Notes: generated by a model from the letters alone, not told the origin. Counted from the first letter of the stretch, positions 34,833 to 44,146 are shown. The stretch is DNA of 64,000 bases from Phycisphaerales bacterium (GCA_029260575.1 JAJDDB010000035.1:186001-250000); one strand, 5' to 3'. Program-made: numbers and translations.

Positions 34833-36482
34833 TTATCGGTCGTCGCTCGAAGCTGCCTTCTCTTCTTCAGGTTCGTGAACAACAAGCGTTCGCCCCAGGA
34901 GATCGTCGACCCCCTGATAGTTGCGGTTGAGCAGTCCGAAGACCGCAATAGGCAGTACCAGCAGGGTCAGCAGCTTGCCGAACGCTCGCAGCAGGCATGC
35001 TCCGATTCCGGGCTTTTCGCCTGCTGCTGTCAGAACCCGAGCACCGAGCATCGCCTTGCCGAGCGTTGTCCCGGTTGCGATCTCGCTGATCGTCGAATGC
35101 ACAAGCGTCAGTCCGATCAGAATCAGATACGCGTCTGACATGATGAGCTTTGGCGTCACGAGCGGCGCCTGCAGCAGTTCTGCGATCGAACATCGCGTGA
35201 TCAACAGTGTGACAACGGCCGCGGGGAAGGCATCGATCACCAATGAAACAAGTCGCTGCATGGGTGGCAGCAGCTCGACACCTTTGGGAAGCTCGACCGC
35301 ATCTTTGGGAGCTGGTCGCAACAGTACGATCAGCAGCGCAATGCTGACCGAACCGGCAAGTATCAGGGCGACAAACCAGATTCGCGCGCTCTTGGACTTG
35401 TGGACGCGCAATTCCTGCGCTTCGAATTGTTCGCCGGTGATGGCGTCAATACTCACCGTCGTCGGCGGGTTGTCCGGACTGCTCGTGATCAACTGCAGTT
35501 TGCTCGACGTGCCAACAATGAACCACAGGGGGCTCGGCACATCTACAACGGCCAGCTCGATGACGCCGGTTTGCCTGAGGTATCCAAGACGTATGTTGGT
35601 GTCGCTGCCGGTCTGCTGGATGATTGCTGCCTGTCCTCCGGATCGGGTGATGTCACGCACGGACTGAAGATCCAGCGCAATGGTTTCACTCTTCCAGGAG
35701 TCCTTATCCTGCTGGGATTCGTCACCGATCAGCCGATGGACGACACACTGGCCGGCGTCCGAGGACATCGGTTCGATGAGCATGAGTTGGTCGCCCGCCT
35801 GGCCGGTGGTTGCCACTCGCAGCAGTTGATCGCTGCCGGTCTGAACGGGTGGCATCAGGAAGTGAAACCAACCGCCGGTACGAAGTTGCATTAACTGCAG
35901 GCCGTATGCGGTGATCGATTCCTCAGAAGCGTCTGCATTTGGATCAAACGGGATATCCAGCAGAACGACCAACGATCCACCGTGATCTGCAAGATCCACA
36001 ATCGTGCCGCCGGGCAGCGGATCGTGCAGTTCCATACGATCGCGCGGCAGAGCGTAGTACACATCAAACGGCTCGTTATGAGCGACCGAAATCGAAAAGA
36101 CATCAAAGCCGGCTGCGGGGTCGTCTCGCGCGCTGATCATGAACGCGTGATCGCCTACTGCCAGGAAGTGCTCAGGCAGCGCAGCAAGCGCGCGAAGCGG
36201 TGCGAACATCCCAGCCGCCATAGCCGGGCCGTGATAGCAAAGCTGATACGGCCGCTCTTCATCCGCTTTCCGGGGTGTAGAGTCCTCTGCCAGGTCAGCG
36301 TCCTTGATGATCAACCAGAAATGTTCGCCCGATGCCGATGCCGCCTCAACAGTGCCGGTCCATAGCGAACCACCAGCATCCTGTGCGCTGGCAGTTGTGC
36401 ATGCGAGCAGCAGCCAACAGATGAAAACTGCTGCACGTAGTGTGCCGTTGGGACGGTTGCGGTGCTGGCGTGTGCGAAACAT
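34833..36482 (-). CDS. RDD-family membrane protein with large exported domain
   Basis: This 549-residue protein has a signal peptide (about 15-34, AAVFICWLLLACTTASAQ), an exported beta-rich domain of about 320 residues (possibly propeller-like), a membrane helix near 375-395 (IWFVALILAGSVSIALLIVLL), then an RDD domain. In that domain PPMQRLVSLVIDAFPAAVVTLL and GTTLGKAMLGARVL are typical. RDD proteins are poorly understood; some are linked to ion transport. The fusion of an exported domain to RDD is notable. The gene lies between a TPR protein and a lipoprotein, which suggests an envelope-related set. Confidence 0.75.
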   Translation of the reverse strand: MFRTRQHRNRPNGTLRAAVFICWLLLACTTASAQDAGGSLWTGTVEAASASGEHFWLIIKDADLAEDSTPRKADEERPYQLCYHGPAMAAGMFAPLRALAALPEHFLAVGDHAFMISARDDPAAGFDVFSISVAHNEPFDVYYALPRDRMELHDPLPGGTIVDLADHGGSLVVLLDIPFDPNADASEESITAYGLQLMQLRTGGWFHFLMPPVQTGSDQLLRVATTGQAGDQLMLIEPMSSDAGQCVVHRLIGDESQQDKDSWKSETIALDLQSVRDITRSGGQAAIIQQTGSDTNIRLGYLRQTGVIELAVVDVPSPLWFIVGTSSKLQLITSSPDNPPTTVSIDAITGEQFEAQELRVHKSKSARIWFVALILAGSVSIALLIVLLRPAPKDAVELPKGVELLPPMQRLVSLVIDAFPAAVVTLLITRCSIAELLQAPLVTPKLIMSDAYLILIGLTLVHSTISEIATGTTLGKAMLGARVLTAAGEKPGIGACLLRAFGKLLTLLVLPIAVFGLLNRNYQGVDDLLGRTLVVHEPEEEKAASSDDR

Positions 36483-36544
36483 GTGCCGATCATACCGGCG
36501 AGGACGGGGCGTGGGGCAAGCTGCACAGCCAGACTGCGCACGAT

Positions 36545-37450
36545 TCAGTGTTCTGACAGTTCCGGCTGCGTATTGGCCGGCCCATTGATCTGCTGCGGCT
36601 CGAGCGCCCGCTTGAGCATGTCCAGATTAAAGACACGGCCGAGCAGTTCCTTGTCCACTGCCGCTGACATATCGTTGTTGAGCGCCAGAAGCACCGAACC
36701 CTCAGATGCGGTCGATGTGATATTGATTGATGTCGCCATCTTCGGCCAGTTGAGCAGGTTCGTCCCGGCAATTCGAACTGATGCCGGCTCCCGCAGAACA
36801 CTTGTCGCAATGGCTTGCCCTGCTTCATCCAGGGTTTCAACACCTACAAGAACCTTCGACTGGCGACTGAATCGCAAGTGCAGCGGTCCGCGTTGACCGA
36901 TGACGCGAAGCAGCAATTGACCTGTGGCTGCATCAATTTCGACAGTCTCGGCATCTGCCGGTTGTACCGGCGTAATCCCGATCAGGTCCAGCAGTGTCAA
37001 CGGATGCACCGGTCCGATCGCCAGTCCGCCGGTGTCAAGCTCTGACTGCAGAGCGTCGGTGTACAACGTACGAGGATCGGATGTGAGGTCAAACAGCCAC
37101 CACGACTGGTCATCACTTCCGAGCCAGAGGAGGACTTCGCCTTCCTTGTCGATGCGCAGGGCTGAACGACTCGGCTGTTGAATCCAGAGTTCTGCATCAC
37201 CCTGGGCGTAATGTTTGCCATCGTCATCCGTCCAGCGCAGCTCGATCACGCCGTATGCGTTTATCTGCTGCAGCTTGGCTGCCCGTGCGTTGTGTGCTTC
37301 GATGAGTTCAGCAGCCGTTACTGTCAGGACCGGTTCGTCATCAAGTGCAATGTCATTATCTGCGCCGCAGCCGGGTAGCATGGCTGTGTACAGTACGAAC
37401 ACTGCCATCCAGCATATTCCCCGTTGTTGTCGAACAGTCTTCACAGCCAT
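36545..37450 (-). CDS. Putative lipoprotein, LolA-like
   Basis: This 301-residue protein has a lipobox (LPGC, Cys 28) at the end of a hydrophobic segment, so it is probably lipid-anchored. The mature part is a beta-rich domain (GVIELRWTDDDGKHYAQGDA, ALRIDKEGEVLLWLGSDDQS, WWLFDLT) reminiscent of the LolA/LolB fold, though no family signature was confirmed. ATG 37450 is preferred, with AGGTG just upstream; ATG 37462 is an alternative. It follows the zinc-finger-like gene closely and precedes the RDD gene. Confidence 0.65.
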   Translation of the reverse strand: MAVKTVRQQRGICWMAVFVLYTAMLPGCGADNDIALDDEPVLTVTAAELIEAHNARAAKLQQINAYGVIELRWTDDDGKHYAQGDAELWIQQPSRSALRIDKEGEVLLWLGSDDQSWWLFDLTSDPRTLYTDALQSELDTGGLAIGPVHPLTLLDLIGITPVQPADAETVEIDAATGQLLLRVIGQRGPLHLRFSRQSKVLVGVETLDEAGQAIATSVLREPASVRIAGTNLLNWPKMATSINITSTASEGSVLLALNNDMSAAVDKELLGRVFNLDMLKRALEPQQINGPANTQPELSEH

Positions 37451-37464
37451 GCACACCTGCATCG

Positions 37465-37992
37465 TCAAAGTTCTGCGTGCAGCACTTCGCTGAGCTGATC
37501 CGTCAACTCGCGAACATCATCATCTGTCAACTTCGGATTCAGCAGTTCGATCGGCGGGTCGTCCGCATCAGCGCCGCGCGGTTTCAGCAGCCAGAGCTCC
37601 GTCTCTGTAGCATCCTTTTCAGCCCGGCCGATGAATCGCAACAAACGCTTGCGCATCAGAATTAACCCCAGCACGAATCGAAATGCCTGGCGCTGGGGAC
37701 GCTCGTCTTCTGCTAAACGTTCAAACAGATCCATCAGGACCGCATCATCTACGAGCAGTTTGCGCTGCTCGGTAGGCTCGGGAACAACTGTTTTCCAATA
37801 ACTGAACAGACCTTCGGGCCGATTGCCTGATTCCCATGCGTCCGCGGAGTAATCCAGGCGTTCAAACGCATCGTCATCTTCACGCTCCACAAGGCAGGCA
37901 ATGCAGTGCTGGCCGGGTTCGAGCAATTCGCCGCTGCCAGCACATCGACCGGTGGGCGGAGCAACCTTGTAGTCAGTTCCGAATCGGCTCAT
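37465..37992 (-). CDS. Conserved hypothetical protein with N-terminal Cys cluster
   Basis: This 175-residue protein begins MSRFGTDYKVAPPTGRCAGSG and continues with EPGQHCIACLVE. The Cys-x(n)-C-x-x-C arrangement (near 17, 30 and 33) looks like a small zinc-binding site. The rest is charged and helical (LVDDAVLMDLFERLAEDER, FVLGLILMRKRLLRFIG). Similar proteins occur across planctomycetes as far as I recognise them, but no function is known to me. The stop lies just before the lipoprotein start. Confidence 0.6.
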   Translation of the reverse strand: MSRFGTDYKVAPPTGRCAGSGELLEPGQHCIACLVEREDDDAFERLDYSADAWESGNRPEGLFSYWKTVVPEPTEQRKLLVDDAVLMDLFERLAEDERPQRQAFRFVLGLILMRKRLLRFIGRAEKDATETELWLLKPRGADADDPPIELLNPKLTDDDVRELTDQLSEVLHAEL

Positions 37993-38247
37993 AACAGAGA
38001 TGGTAGCTGGATGCTCTCGTGGCCGCGCGCGACGATGATCAATCTTCGGCTCATTGTTCGTTCAGCGGGTCGTAACAATTCTCGATGCGGGCTGGGTTTT
38101 CTCACCAAACACACAAGTCCGGAGGCATGTCGACCCATCATGCCGATATACTACGATACATAGACGGTGATCGATGGACCTCAGGCGATCGTTGTCTGCC
38201 CAATTGATCAGAGACCACATAACCACACGGGAGCCCCGCCGCAGCAG

Positions 38248-39192
38248 ATGTTCAACAGCCTTCGTCAGCTCCTGAACAGCTATCAGCTGTATGAAGTTAT
38301 CGTCGAGATGGCGGTGATCTGGGTATGCGTCTACCTCGTCATCCGATTCCTGCGGGGCACGCGCGGGGCCGGCGTCATCAAAGGCGTGATCGTTCTGCTG
38401 GTCGTGGTCACTTTGTTGATCCGCCTGCTCGGCCAGACCACCGATGCCTTCGGCCGCCTCAGTTTCATATATACGCAATTTCTCGGCTTGCTTGCCATAC
38501 TCATGATTGTTGTATTCCAACCGGAACTGCGGCAGGCCATGATTCGCATCGGGCACACGCGCCTGCTCGGCTTTACCAATCGAAACCGCAGCCACGTCAT
38601 CGACGCTGTCGTCGAAGCTGTCGAGCTGCTGAGCAAACAACAGGTTGGTGCGCTGATTGCGATCGAGCGCGAAGTAAAGCTCGGAAATCTTGTTGCAGGT
38701 GGTGAAGAACTTGACGCACGAGTCAGCGCCCGGCTGCTCGGTTCGATCTTCTGGCCGAACAGCCCGTTGCATGATCTGGGTGTCGTCATCCGAGGCGATC
38801 GCGTGGTCGCAGCAAATGTGCAATTTCCACTTGCTGAAGATGTCCTTCTTCCACTGCACTACGGCAGCCGGCACCGCGCAGCAGTCGGGGTGACGCTGGA
38901 AAGTGATTGCATTGCAGTCATTGTCAGCGAAGAGACCGGCAGAATCAGCCTTGCTGAGCAGGGTCGCATTGAACCGAACATCGCGCCTCAGGATGTGGCC
39001 GAAGCGCTGCGGCGCAAGTTGGAAGTCAGTCCGAACGATGACAAAGCCTCAGCATCCGTCAATGCGAGCACTCCGGCAAACGATGCTGCGCCATCAACCG
39101 CTGAAGAACCGGCGAAACAAAGTGATACGAAACGAGACCAGCCACCTGCGTCACAAACCGACGAACCGGCAATCACCCGGGAGGCTGTCTGA
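38248..39192 (+). CDS. cdaA: Diadenylate cyclase CdaA (variant DGA motif)
   Basis: CdaA makes cyclic di-AMP from two ATP at the membrane. From ATG 38248 it has 314 residues: three membrane helices (about 12-30, 36-56, 62-80), then a DAC domain (about 95-265) and a Thr/Ala/Glu-rich tail. The RHR motif is intact (GSRHRAAVG, R208-H209-R210). The DGA motif reads PLHDLGVVI (D176-L177-G178), so the aspartate stays but the two small residues are changed. The frame is also open from GTG 38167; ATG 38248 fits the usual start. Its stop overlaps cdaR (TGATG). glmM, the common third partner, is missing. Confidence 0.88.
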   Translation: MFNSLRQLLNSYQLYEVIVEMAVIWVCVYLVIRFLRGTRGAGVIKGVIVLLVVVTLLIRLLGQTTDAFGRLSFIYTQFLGLLAILMIVVFQPELRQAMIRIGHTRLLGFTNRNRSHVIDAVVEAVELLSKQQVGALIAIEREVKLGNLVAGGEELDARVSARLLGSIFWPNSPLHDLGVVIRGDRVVAANVQFPLAEDVLLPLHYGSRHRAAVGVTLESDCIAVIVSEETGRISLAEQGRIEPNIAPQDVAEALRRKLEVSPNDDKASASVNASTPANDAAPSTAEEPAKQSDTKRDQPPASQTDEPAITREAV

Positions 39193-40238
39193 TGGAGCGG
39201 CCGCGCGTGCGCAATGAATTCTGGACTATCTTGCTTGTGACGATTGTAACTGTGCTCATCTGGGCATGGGCGGCCGGTGAAACACTCGAGAACAGCCGGG
39301 AAACAGTTCGCCTTCAATTCACAGCTCCCGATGCCGCGTCATGGATTATTGTCGCTGCGCAGGAACAAGTGCATGTCACGGTCGAGGGTTCCAAACGAGC
39401 TGTTGAAGCGTTTACCGAACGTACAAGCTCGCCGCTTGTCATTCGCCTTGGTTCTGAATCACTTCCCGCGCAGGCGGGATCGCACACGCTTGCGCTGCAG
39501 AGTGTTCTGTCTGAGCATCCGGACTTGAGCAAACTCGGCGTGCGCATTGTGGAATGTGAACCTGCTGCTATTCAGGTTGATGTCGATGAGATGGTGCGTG
39601 TGCAGGCTGAGATTCGCCCGATGCTGCCCGGCGTGCAACAGGCTGGCGAGATCAATGTCGAGCCGTCAACCGCAGAGATTGCAGTTCCCGGGCGCATTCG
39701 TTCGGAATTGACTGGCACTTTGTACGTCAACGCTGAAGCGGAACCGTGGCAGCTTGCTGCTCTGGAAGCAGATGTGCCGCAATCGCTCGTCGTGAATTTG
39801 ACACCCCCCGATGCTCTGGTTGGCATCGCAAACGTTCGAATCAAACCTGTCACTGCAACCGTTGCGTTCACGATTCGATCGCAGATTCGAGAGCTGAACA
39901 TCGCCAGTGTGCGCGTGCAGATCTCCGCCACGCCGGAGAATGTTGATGAATACCACGTGGAAGTCGAACCGCGTCAGTTGCGCGACGTCGTGATTCGCGC
40001 CGACGGTGCGTTGATCCGCCGAATCGAACGCGAGTCCATTCCCGTCGTGGCATTTGTACATCTGACTTCACTCGAACTCGAGCAGCAGATCGCAATCAAA
40101 CCCGTGTCGTATTTCATGGCCATGGTTCCCGACGGTCCCGGTGGCGCACTCCGTGGTGTTGCTGTTGATGCCGAGCGATCCGACGGGGTCAATCGACCGA
40201 CTATCCAGTTGAAGATTTCTGAACGCACGCCGCAATAA
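39192..40238 (+). CDS. cdaR: YbbR-domain protein, CdaR-like
   Basis: This 348-residue protein has a single N-terminal membrane helix (about 12-28, TILLVTIVTVLIWAWAAG) followed by extracytoplasmic YbbR-type beta repeats (VQLQFTAP-like, VTVEGSKRAVEAF, AEIAVPGRIRSEL). In Firmicutes CdaR binds CdaA and regulates c-di-AMP synthesis. Overlap with cdaA supports that relation here. The gene symbol is inferred from domain and place. Confidence 0.8.
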   Translation: MERPRVRNEFWTILLVTIVTVLIWAWAAGETLENSRETVRLQFTAPDAASWIIVAAQEQVHVTVEGSKRAVEAFTERTSSPLVIRLGSESLPAQAGSHTLALQSVLSEHPDLSKLGVRIVECEPAAIQVDVDEMVRVQAEIRPMLPGVQQAGEINVEPSTAEIAVPGRIRSELTGTLYVNAEAEPWQLAALEADVPQSLVVNLTPPDALVGIANVRIKPVTATVAFTIRSQIRELNIASVRVQISATPENVDEYHVEVEPRQLRDVVIRADGALIRRIERESIPVVAFVHLTSLELEQQIAIKPVSYFMAMVPDGPGGALRGVAVDAERSDGVNRPTIQLKISERTPQ

Positions 40239-40273
40239 GGAGTACGCGTGTTCAAGAAAGGGAAGGGGCCACG

Positions 40274-41380
40274 ATGCCCGGAGGTAGATCAACAAAGGAA
40301 TCGCTCGCAACGAAGAAGAACACACGACCTGTTGAAGTAACAGCCGCGCCCGCCGAATTGAGCAACGGCGCGAACGGCGCACCGCCACAGCGGTTGCAGC
40401 GACTGCTTCGCTTGATGATTCTCGTGCAGGGCAGACGCGGCGCGACCGCAACGTCACTTGCGCAAAGCCTTGGCGTGAGTCGGCGGACTGTCTTCCGCGA
40501 TCTCAGGGTGCTGCAGGAAGCTGAAGTGCCCGTCCGCAGCATTCCCGGGCGCGGGTACATTCTCGATCCTGAATTCCAGGCTGCGCTGCAGGATTTCGGC
40601 GCGTCAGAAATGCTCGGGCTCATGCTGCTTGCGAAAGTCGCCCAAGCGCTGCCGGAACAGCCGCTGCTGCGCCCGGCACACGAAGCAGTCATGAAGATCA
40701 TTGCCCGGCTGCCTTCGACCGTGCGAGGGTTCTACCAGGAGTTGTTGAGTAACGTGACATTCTCACCCGGCGCTGCGCGCATGGATGCCGAAGTACCTGC
40801 ACGATTCAGCACGTTGCAGCGTTGCATCGAAGAGCGCACAGTCTGCCGGGTTCGCTACTCCCCGGTCACGCCTCACAAACCACTTGCCGGTCGAGTGCAT
40901 CCGCTGCATCTGCACTTTTACAAACACACATGGTACGTGCTTGGGTTCAGCGAGCCCCATGATGAAGTGCGGATGTTCAATCTGTCGCGTTTCGAATCTC
41001 TTGATGCCACCGATGAAATCTTTCCGCCTATGCCGTTTTCGATCGAGGAATACCTCAGCGACGCCTGGGGAATCATTCCCGGCTACGAAACGTACGACGT
41101 TGCTGTGCAATTCACCGCCCGAGTCACACGCAATGTCATTGAAATCAATTGGCATTACAGCCAGAAGGTGCAGATGCATGACGATGGTTCATGTACCGTC
41201 CGCTTCCGCGTGGCCGGCATTGATGAAATCAAATGGTGGGTCATCGGTTACGGCGACCAGGCCCACGTTCTCGAACCCGCTGAACTCCGTGAAGAACTTG
41301 CTGCTATGTCTCGATCAATGACGGCACTGTACGATCGTCCCGCCACATCAACAAATGACTCAAATGTTCGTTCGAAGTGA
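40274..41380 (+). CDS. WYL-domain transcriptional regulator (HTH_11 type)
   Basis: This 368-residue protein has an N-terminal winged HTH (about 38-95, RLLRLMILVQGRRGATATSL, LGVSRRTVFRDLRVLQEAEV) and a WYL domain (about 165-260). In the latter HPLHLHFYKHTWYVLGFSEP carries the WYL motif as WYV, and EVRMFNLSRFESLD follows. A WCX-like C-terminal part follows. Such regulators sense ligands, often nucleotides or nucleic acids, and several control DNA-damage or defence genes. AAGGGG lies 5-8 bases before ATG 40274. It is 35 bases after cdaR, so it may share its transcript. It is convergent with tyrS, with only two bases between the stops. Confidence 0.9.
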   Translation: MPGGRSTKESLATKKNTRPVEVTAAPAELSNGANGAPPQRLQRLLRLMILVQGRRGATATSLAQSLGVSRRTVFRDLRVLQEAEVPVRSIPGRGYILDPEFQAALQDFGASEMLGLMLLAKVAQALPEQPLLRPAHEAVMKIIARLPSTVRGFYQELLSNVTFSPGAARMDAEVPARFSTLQRCIEERTVCRVRYSPVTPHKPLAGRVHPLHLHFYKHTWYVLGFSEPHDEVRMFNLSRFESLDATDEIFPPMPFSIEEYLSDAWGIIPGYETYDVAVQFTARVTRNVIEINWHYSQKVQMHDDGSCTVRFRVAGIDEIKWWVIGYGDQAHVLEPAELREELAAMSRSMTALYDRPATSTNDSNVRSK

Positions 41381-41382
41381 AG

Positions 41383-42705
41383 TCACATCCAGCGCGTCGC
41401 GTGCCAGTTTTTCTTGCCACGGCGCAGCAAAAGTAACGTGCCATGCAGCAGGTCCGATGTGGTTAATCGATACTCCGCTGCAACCTTCTCGCCGTTCACA
41501 CTGACGGCGCCGTTACCGAGAAATTCCCGGGCTTCGCGCTTGGATTTCGCAAGCGATGTTTCCGGCAGCAGCTCGACCAACTCCAATCCATCTCCTTCCA
41601 GGAGTGCGCAACTGTGCTCGGTGCTGGGCGCTTCCGCAAAGACTTCGTTGAGCGTCTGCTCGTCCAAGCCGCGTACATCACCGGAGAATAATGCTTTTGA
41701 CGCTGCGATCGCGCGATCCAGTTCGGACCGGCCATGCACCATTGCGGTCATGTGCCCGGCAAGCTCGCGCTGAGCGTGTCGCTCATGCGGCGCGGAATCG
41801 CGCTGCTGGGTAATCGCTTCAATCTGCTCGCGCGGCAACAGCGTAAACAGCTTCAGCCACGCCACCGCATCTTCATCAGGGAGATTTATGAAGTATTGAT
41901 AGAACGCGTAGACGCTGGTTGCGTCTTTCGTGTCAGCGGACAGCCATATCGCAGAGCCTTCTGACTTGCTCATTTTCTTACCGTCGCTGCGCTTGATCAG
42001 CGGCGCGGTGATGCCGAACGCTTCGCCCTGTTCGTGGCCGAATTCTCTGCGAATCAGGTCGATGCCTGAGACGATATTGCCGTATTGATCCTGCCCGCCG
42101 AGCTGGACGGTGCAGTTGTGTTCTCTTCTCAGATGCAGGAAGTCAAACGCCTGCAGGATTGCGTAGCTGAATTCGGTGTAGCTGATCCCCTGCTCGCGCT
42201 CTTCCAGACGACGTTTGACGGATTCGCGCTGCACCATCTCGTTGATCGAAAAGTGTTTGCCGACGTCGCGCAGCATGTCGATGTACGACATCCGATCCAG
42301 CCAGTCGATGTTGTTGACGAGCATTGCGCTGTTGGAGAGGCTGCTGCTGAAATCCAGAAGCCGTTCGAAGATGCGCTTCTGCGATTGCACGTTGGCATCG
42401 ACGTGTTCACGGCTGATGAGATCGCGTTCGTTGTCTCTGCCGGAGGGATCACCGATGAGTCCGGTGCCGCCGCCCATGACCGCAATCGGGACGTGGCCGT
42501 GCCGCTGCCAGTGCATCAGCAGCGTCAGCGGAATAAGGTGTCCTATGTGCAGCGAATCACTGGTCGGATCAAACCCTGCGTAGGCCACTCTGCCGGGCGA
42601 CGACAGATGCTCACGCAGCGGCTGCTCCGCTGTGCTCTGATACAGCAACCCACGCCAAGTCAGCTCATCGATGAAGTCCGTAGCGCGTTTGGTTGTGGGA
42701 CACAT
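41383..42705 (-). CDS. tyrS: Tyrosine--tRNA ligase
   Basis: TyrRS charges tRNA-Tyr. This 440-residue class I enzyme has the HIGH-type motif PTSDSLHIGHL, the tyrosine-pocket region FDFLHLRREHNCTVQLGGQDQ and KMSKS as DGKKMSKSEG. It ends in an S4-like RNA-binding domain (AREFLGNGAVSVNGEKVA). ATG 42705 matches the usual length. A GTG at 42765 with AGGGG upstream would add 20 residues and cannot be excluded. Confidence 0.96.
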   Translation of the reverse strand: MCPTTKRATDFIDELTWRGLLYQSTAEQPLREHLSSPGRVAYAGFDPTSDSLHIGHLIPLTLLMHWQRHGHVPIAVMGGGTGLIGDPSGRDNERDLISREHVDANVQSQKRIFERLLDFSSSLSNSAMLVNNIDWLDRMSYIDMLRDVGKHFSINEMVQRESVKRRLEEREQGISYTEFSYAILQAFDFLHLRREHNCTVQLGGQDQYGNIVSGIDLIRREFGHEQGEAFGITAPLIKRSDGKKMSKSEGSAIWLSADTKDATSVYAFYQYFINLPDEDAVAWLKLFTLLPREQIEAITQQRDSAPHERHAQRELAGHMTAMVHGRSELDRAIAASKALFSGDVRGLDEQTLNEVFAEAPSTEHSCALLEGDGLELVELLPETSLAKSKREAREFLGNGAVSVNGEKVAAEYRLTTSDLLHGTLLLLRRGKKNWHATRWM

Positions 42706-42782
42706 AAGGTCATCCGGCGGTGTGGGTGTGAGGTCCAACTGAGGGTTCAGGACATCATCGTCCACCGCACCGCCCCTGTTTG

Positions 42783-43289
42783 TCAACCGCCGTGGGAATG
42801 CCCGTGATCGTGCTCGTCAGGATAGTACTGGCCGATCGTCTCGATCGATTCCCGCAATGTCGCAGCGACCGCGCCGTCGACCGTCTGTTTGGTCTTCATC
42901 GCATTGACCATAACCGCGTGATGCTGCGTCAACCGGGTGACGTAGTCATCCCAGCCGTCAGTGCCTCGCGCCGCCGGCTTGATCCGCTGATGCATGAAGT
43001 ATTGCGCAATCGTGTTCTGAATCCGGGTTGCGTGCTCTTCCTTGTTGGAAATCCAGCGGGTCATCTGATTGATGCTCTGCGCATCGGACTTGGTGTTGAG
43101 CTCCTGAATCTGCGCGATAGATTTCTCAATCGTATTGCAGTCTTCGAGCATCTGCTGAATGCGCAAGTGATCGTTGTAGATGCCGCAGGGAATTTCGCAG
43201 TGCGCAAGTGCAGTTGGTCGCAGAGCAGCAAGAAACAGTGCTGCGGTACAACCTGCAAGAACAGCGGTAAGCAGTACAGAACGGCGCAT
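42783..43289 (-). CDS. sodN: Nickel superoxide dismutase with signal peptide
   Basis: Ni-SOD converts superoxide to oxygen and hydrogen peroxide. The Ni-hook is HCEIPCGIYND: His 30, Cys 31 and Cys 35 of the precursor, numbered 1, 2 and 6 in the mature enzyme. A Sec-type signal peptide (2-29, LLTAVLAGCTAALFLAAL ending TALA) stands directly before the His, so signal peptidase cutting after ALA would produce the required free N-terminal His. No SodX-type protease gene is adjacent. A His-rich tail (HDHGHSHGG) could bind nickel. ATG 43289 has AAGGAG 8 bases upstream. The mature length, about 139, is longer than the usual 117. Location is inferred to be outside the cytoplasm. Confidence 0.92.
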   Translation of the reverse strand: MRRSVLLTAVLAGCTAALFLAALRPTALAHCEIPCGIYNDHLRIQQMLEDCNTIEKSIAQIQELNTKSDAQSINQMTRWISNKEEHATRIQNTIAQYFMHQRIKPAARGTDGWDDYVTRLTQHHAVMVNAMKTKQTVDGAVAATLRESIETIGQYYPDEHDHGHSHGG

Positions 43290-43424
43290 GGATCGGCTCC
43301 TTCTCGCTTTGAGTTCGAATCGCGCGAAGCGACATTCATAAGGCCTCGCAGGACTTAGGATAGCCCGTGCTGCATTGGGTTGCAGAATTCGGAATCCGTT
43401 CGGCATCCAGACGACAGCGAGTCG

Positions 43425-44057
43425 CTATCGGGTTGGCCAGTGTTTGATCTGATCTTTGATCTTCCGACGTGAAAGATAGAAACCGAGGAAGATCGGATAG
43501 ATGGCAACAATCCCACTGAACACGGCAGAGTTGATAATCAACCCGCGATGAATGTCTTCATCGCTTGGAATCGGATTCGGCTCCCTGCCGTTCTTGATCA
43601 TCTGCCGGTTGCCCGCTTCGATTATCGCCTTTTGCATCTCGATCTGACTCGGGGCGATCACCACAGTGAGAAGCGCGCCGACAAGAAGCAGACACATGCG
43701 CAGGACGGCCCATCGCGTGAGCAACTTCACGCCTTGTCGCTTGCGGCGCAGCAGTGCGACTGCACCCATCACCATCATGATGCCGAGCACAAGATTTGCC
43801 ACACCGAGCGAGAGATACGCAACCTTTACACCCATTGGAAGTGTCACATCTGCGTCCATCATCTTTGCCATGAACGTGCCGATGAAAACAGTCCACACGC
43901 TCAGGCCGACGCTGCACAGCAACCCGCCCAGCGTGTAGATCAACGAGAAGATGCCGATGACCTTCGGCCACTTTGCGGTGTCTTCAGGCGGCAGTGCAGT
44001 CGGGTCAAACTCTGTCGGCGGCGCCTTTGCCGGCTTGACGGGTGATGTTTCACTCAT
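43425..44057 (-). CDS. Four-helix membrane protein of unknown function
   Basis: This 210-residue protein has a Pro-rich N-terminus and about four hydrophobic segments: IGIFSLIYTLGGLLCSVGLS, VAYLSLGVANLVLGIMMVMG, MCLLLVGALLTVVIAP and GLIINSAVFSGIVAIYPIFLGFYL. No family motif was recognised. ATG 44057 was preferred to a GTG four codons earlier. It lies between pheS and sodN on the same strand. Confidence 0.7.
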   Translation of the reverse strand: MSETSPVKPAKAPPTEFDPTALPPEDTAKWPKVIGIFSLIYTLGGLLCSVGLSVWTVFIGTFMAKMMDADVTLPMGVKVAYLSLGVANLVLGIMMVMGAVALLRRKRQGVKLLTRWAVLRMCLLLVGALLTVVIAPSQIEMQKAIIEAGNRQMIKNGREPNPIPSDEDIHRGLIINSAVFSGIVAIYPIFLGFYLSRRKIKDQIKHWPTR

Positions 44058-44146
44058 GCGGGTTCCCACTACAACTGTTGTGTCAGAGCAGTCTTATTCC
44101 GAAATGCAGTCTGCGGGTTCCGCATCGTTTGGCCGCTCATTCATGC

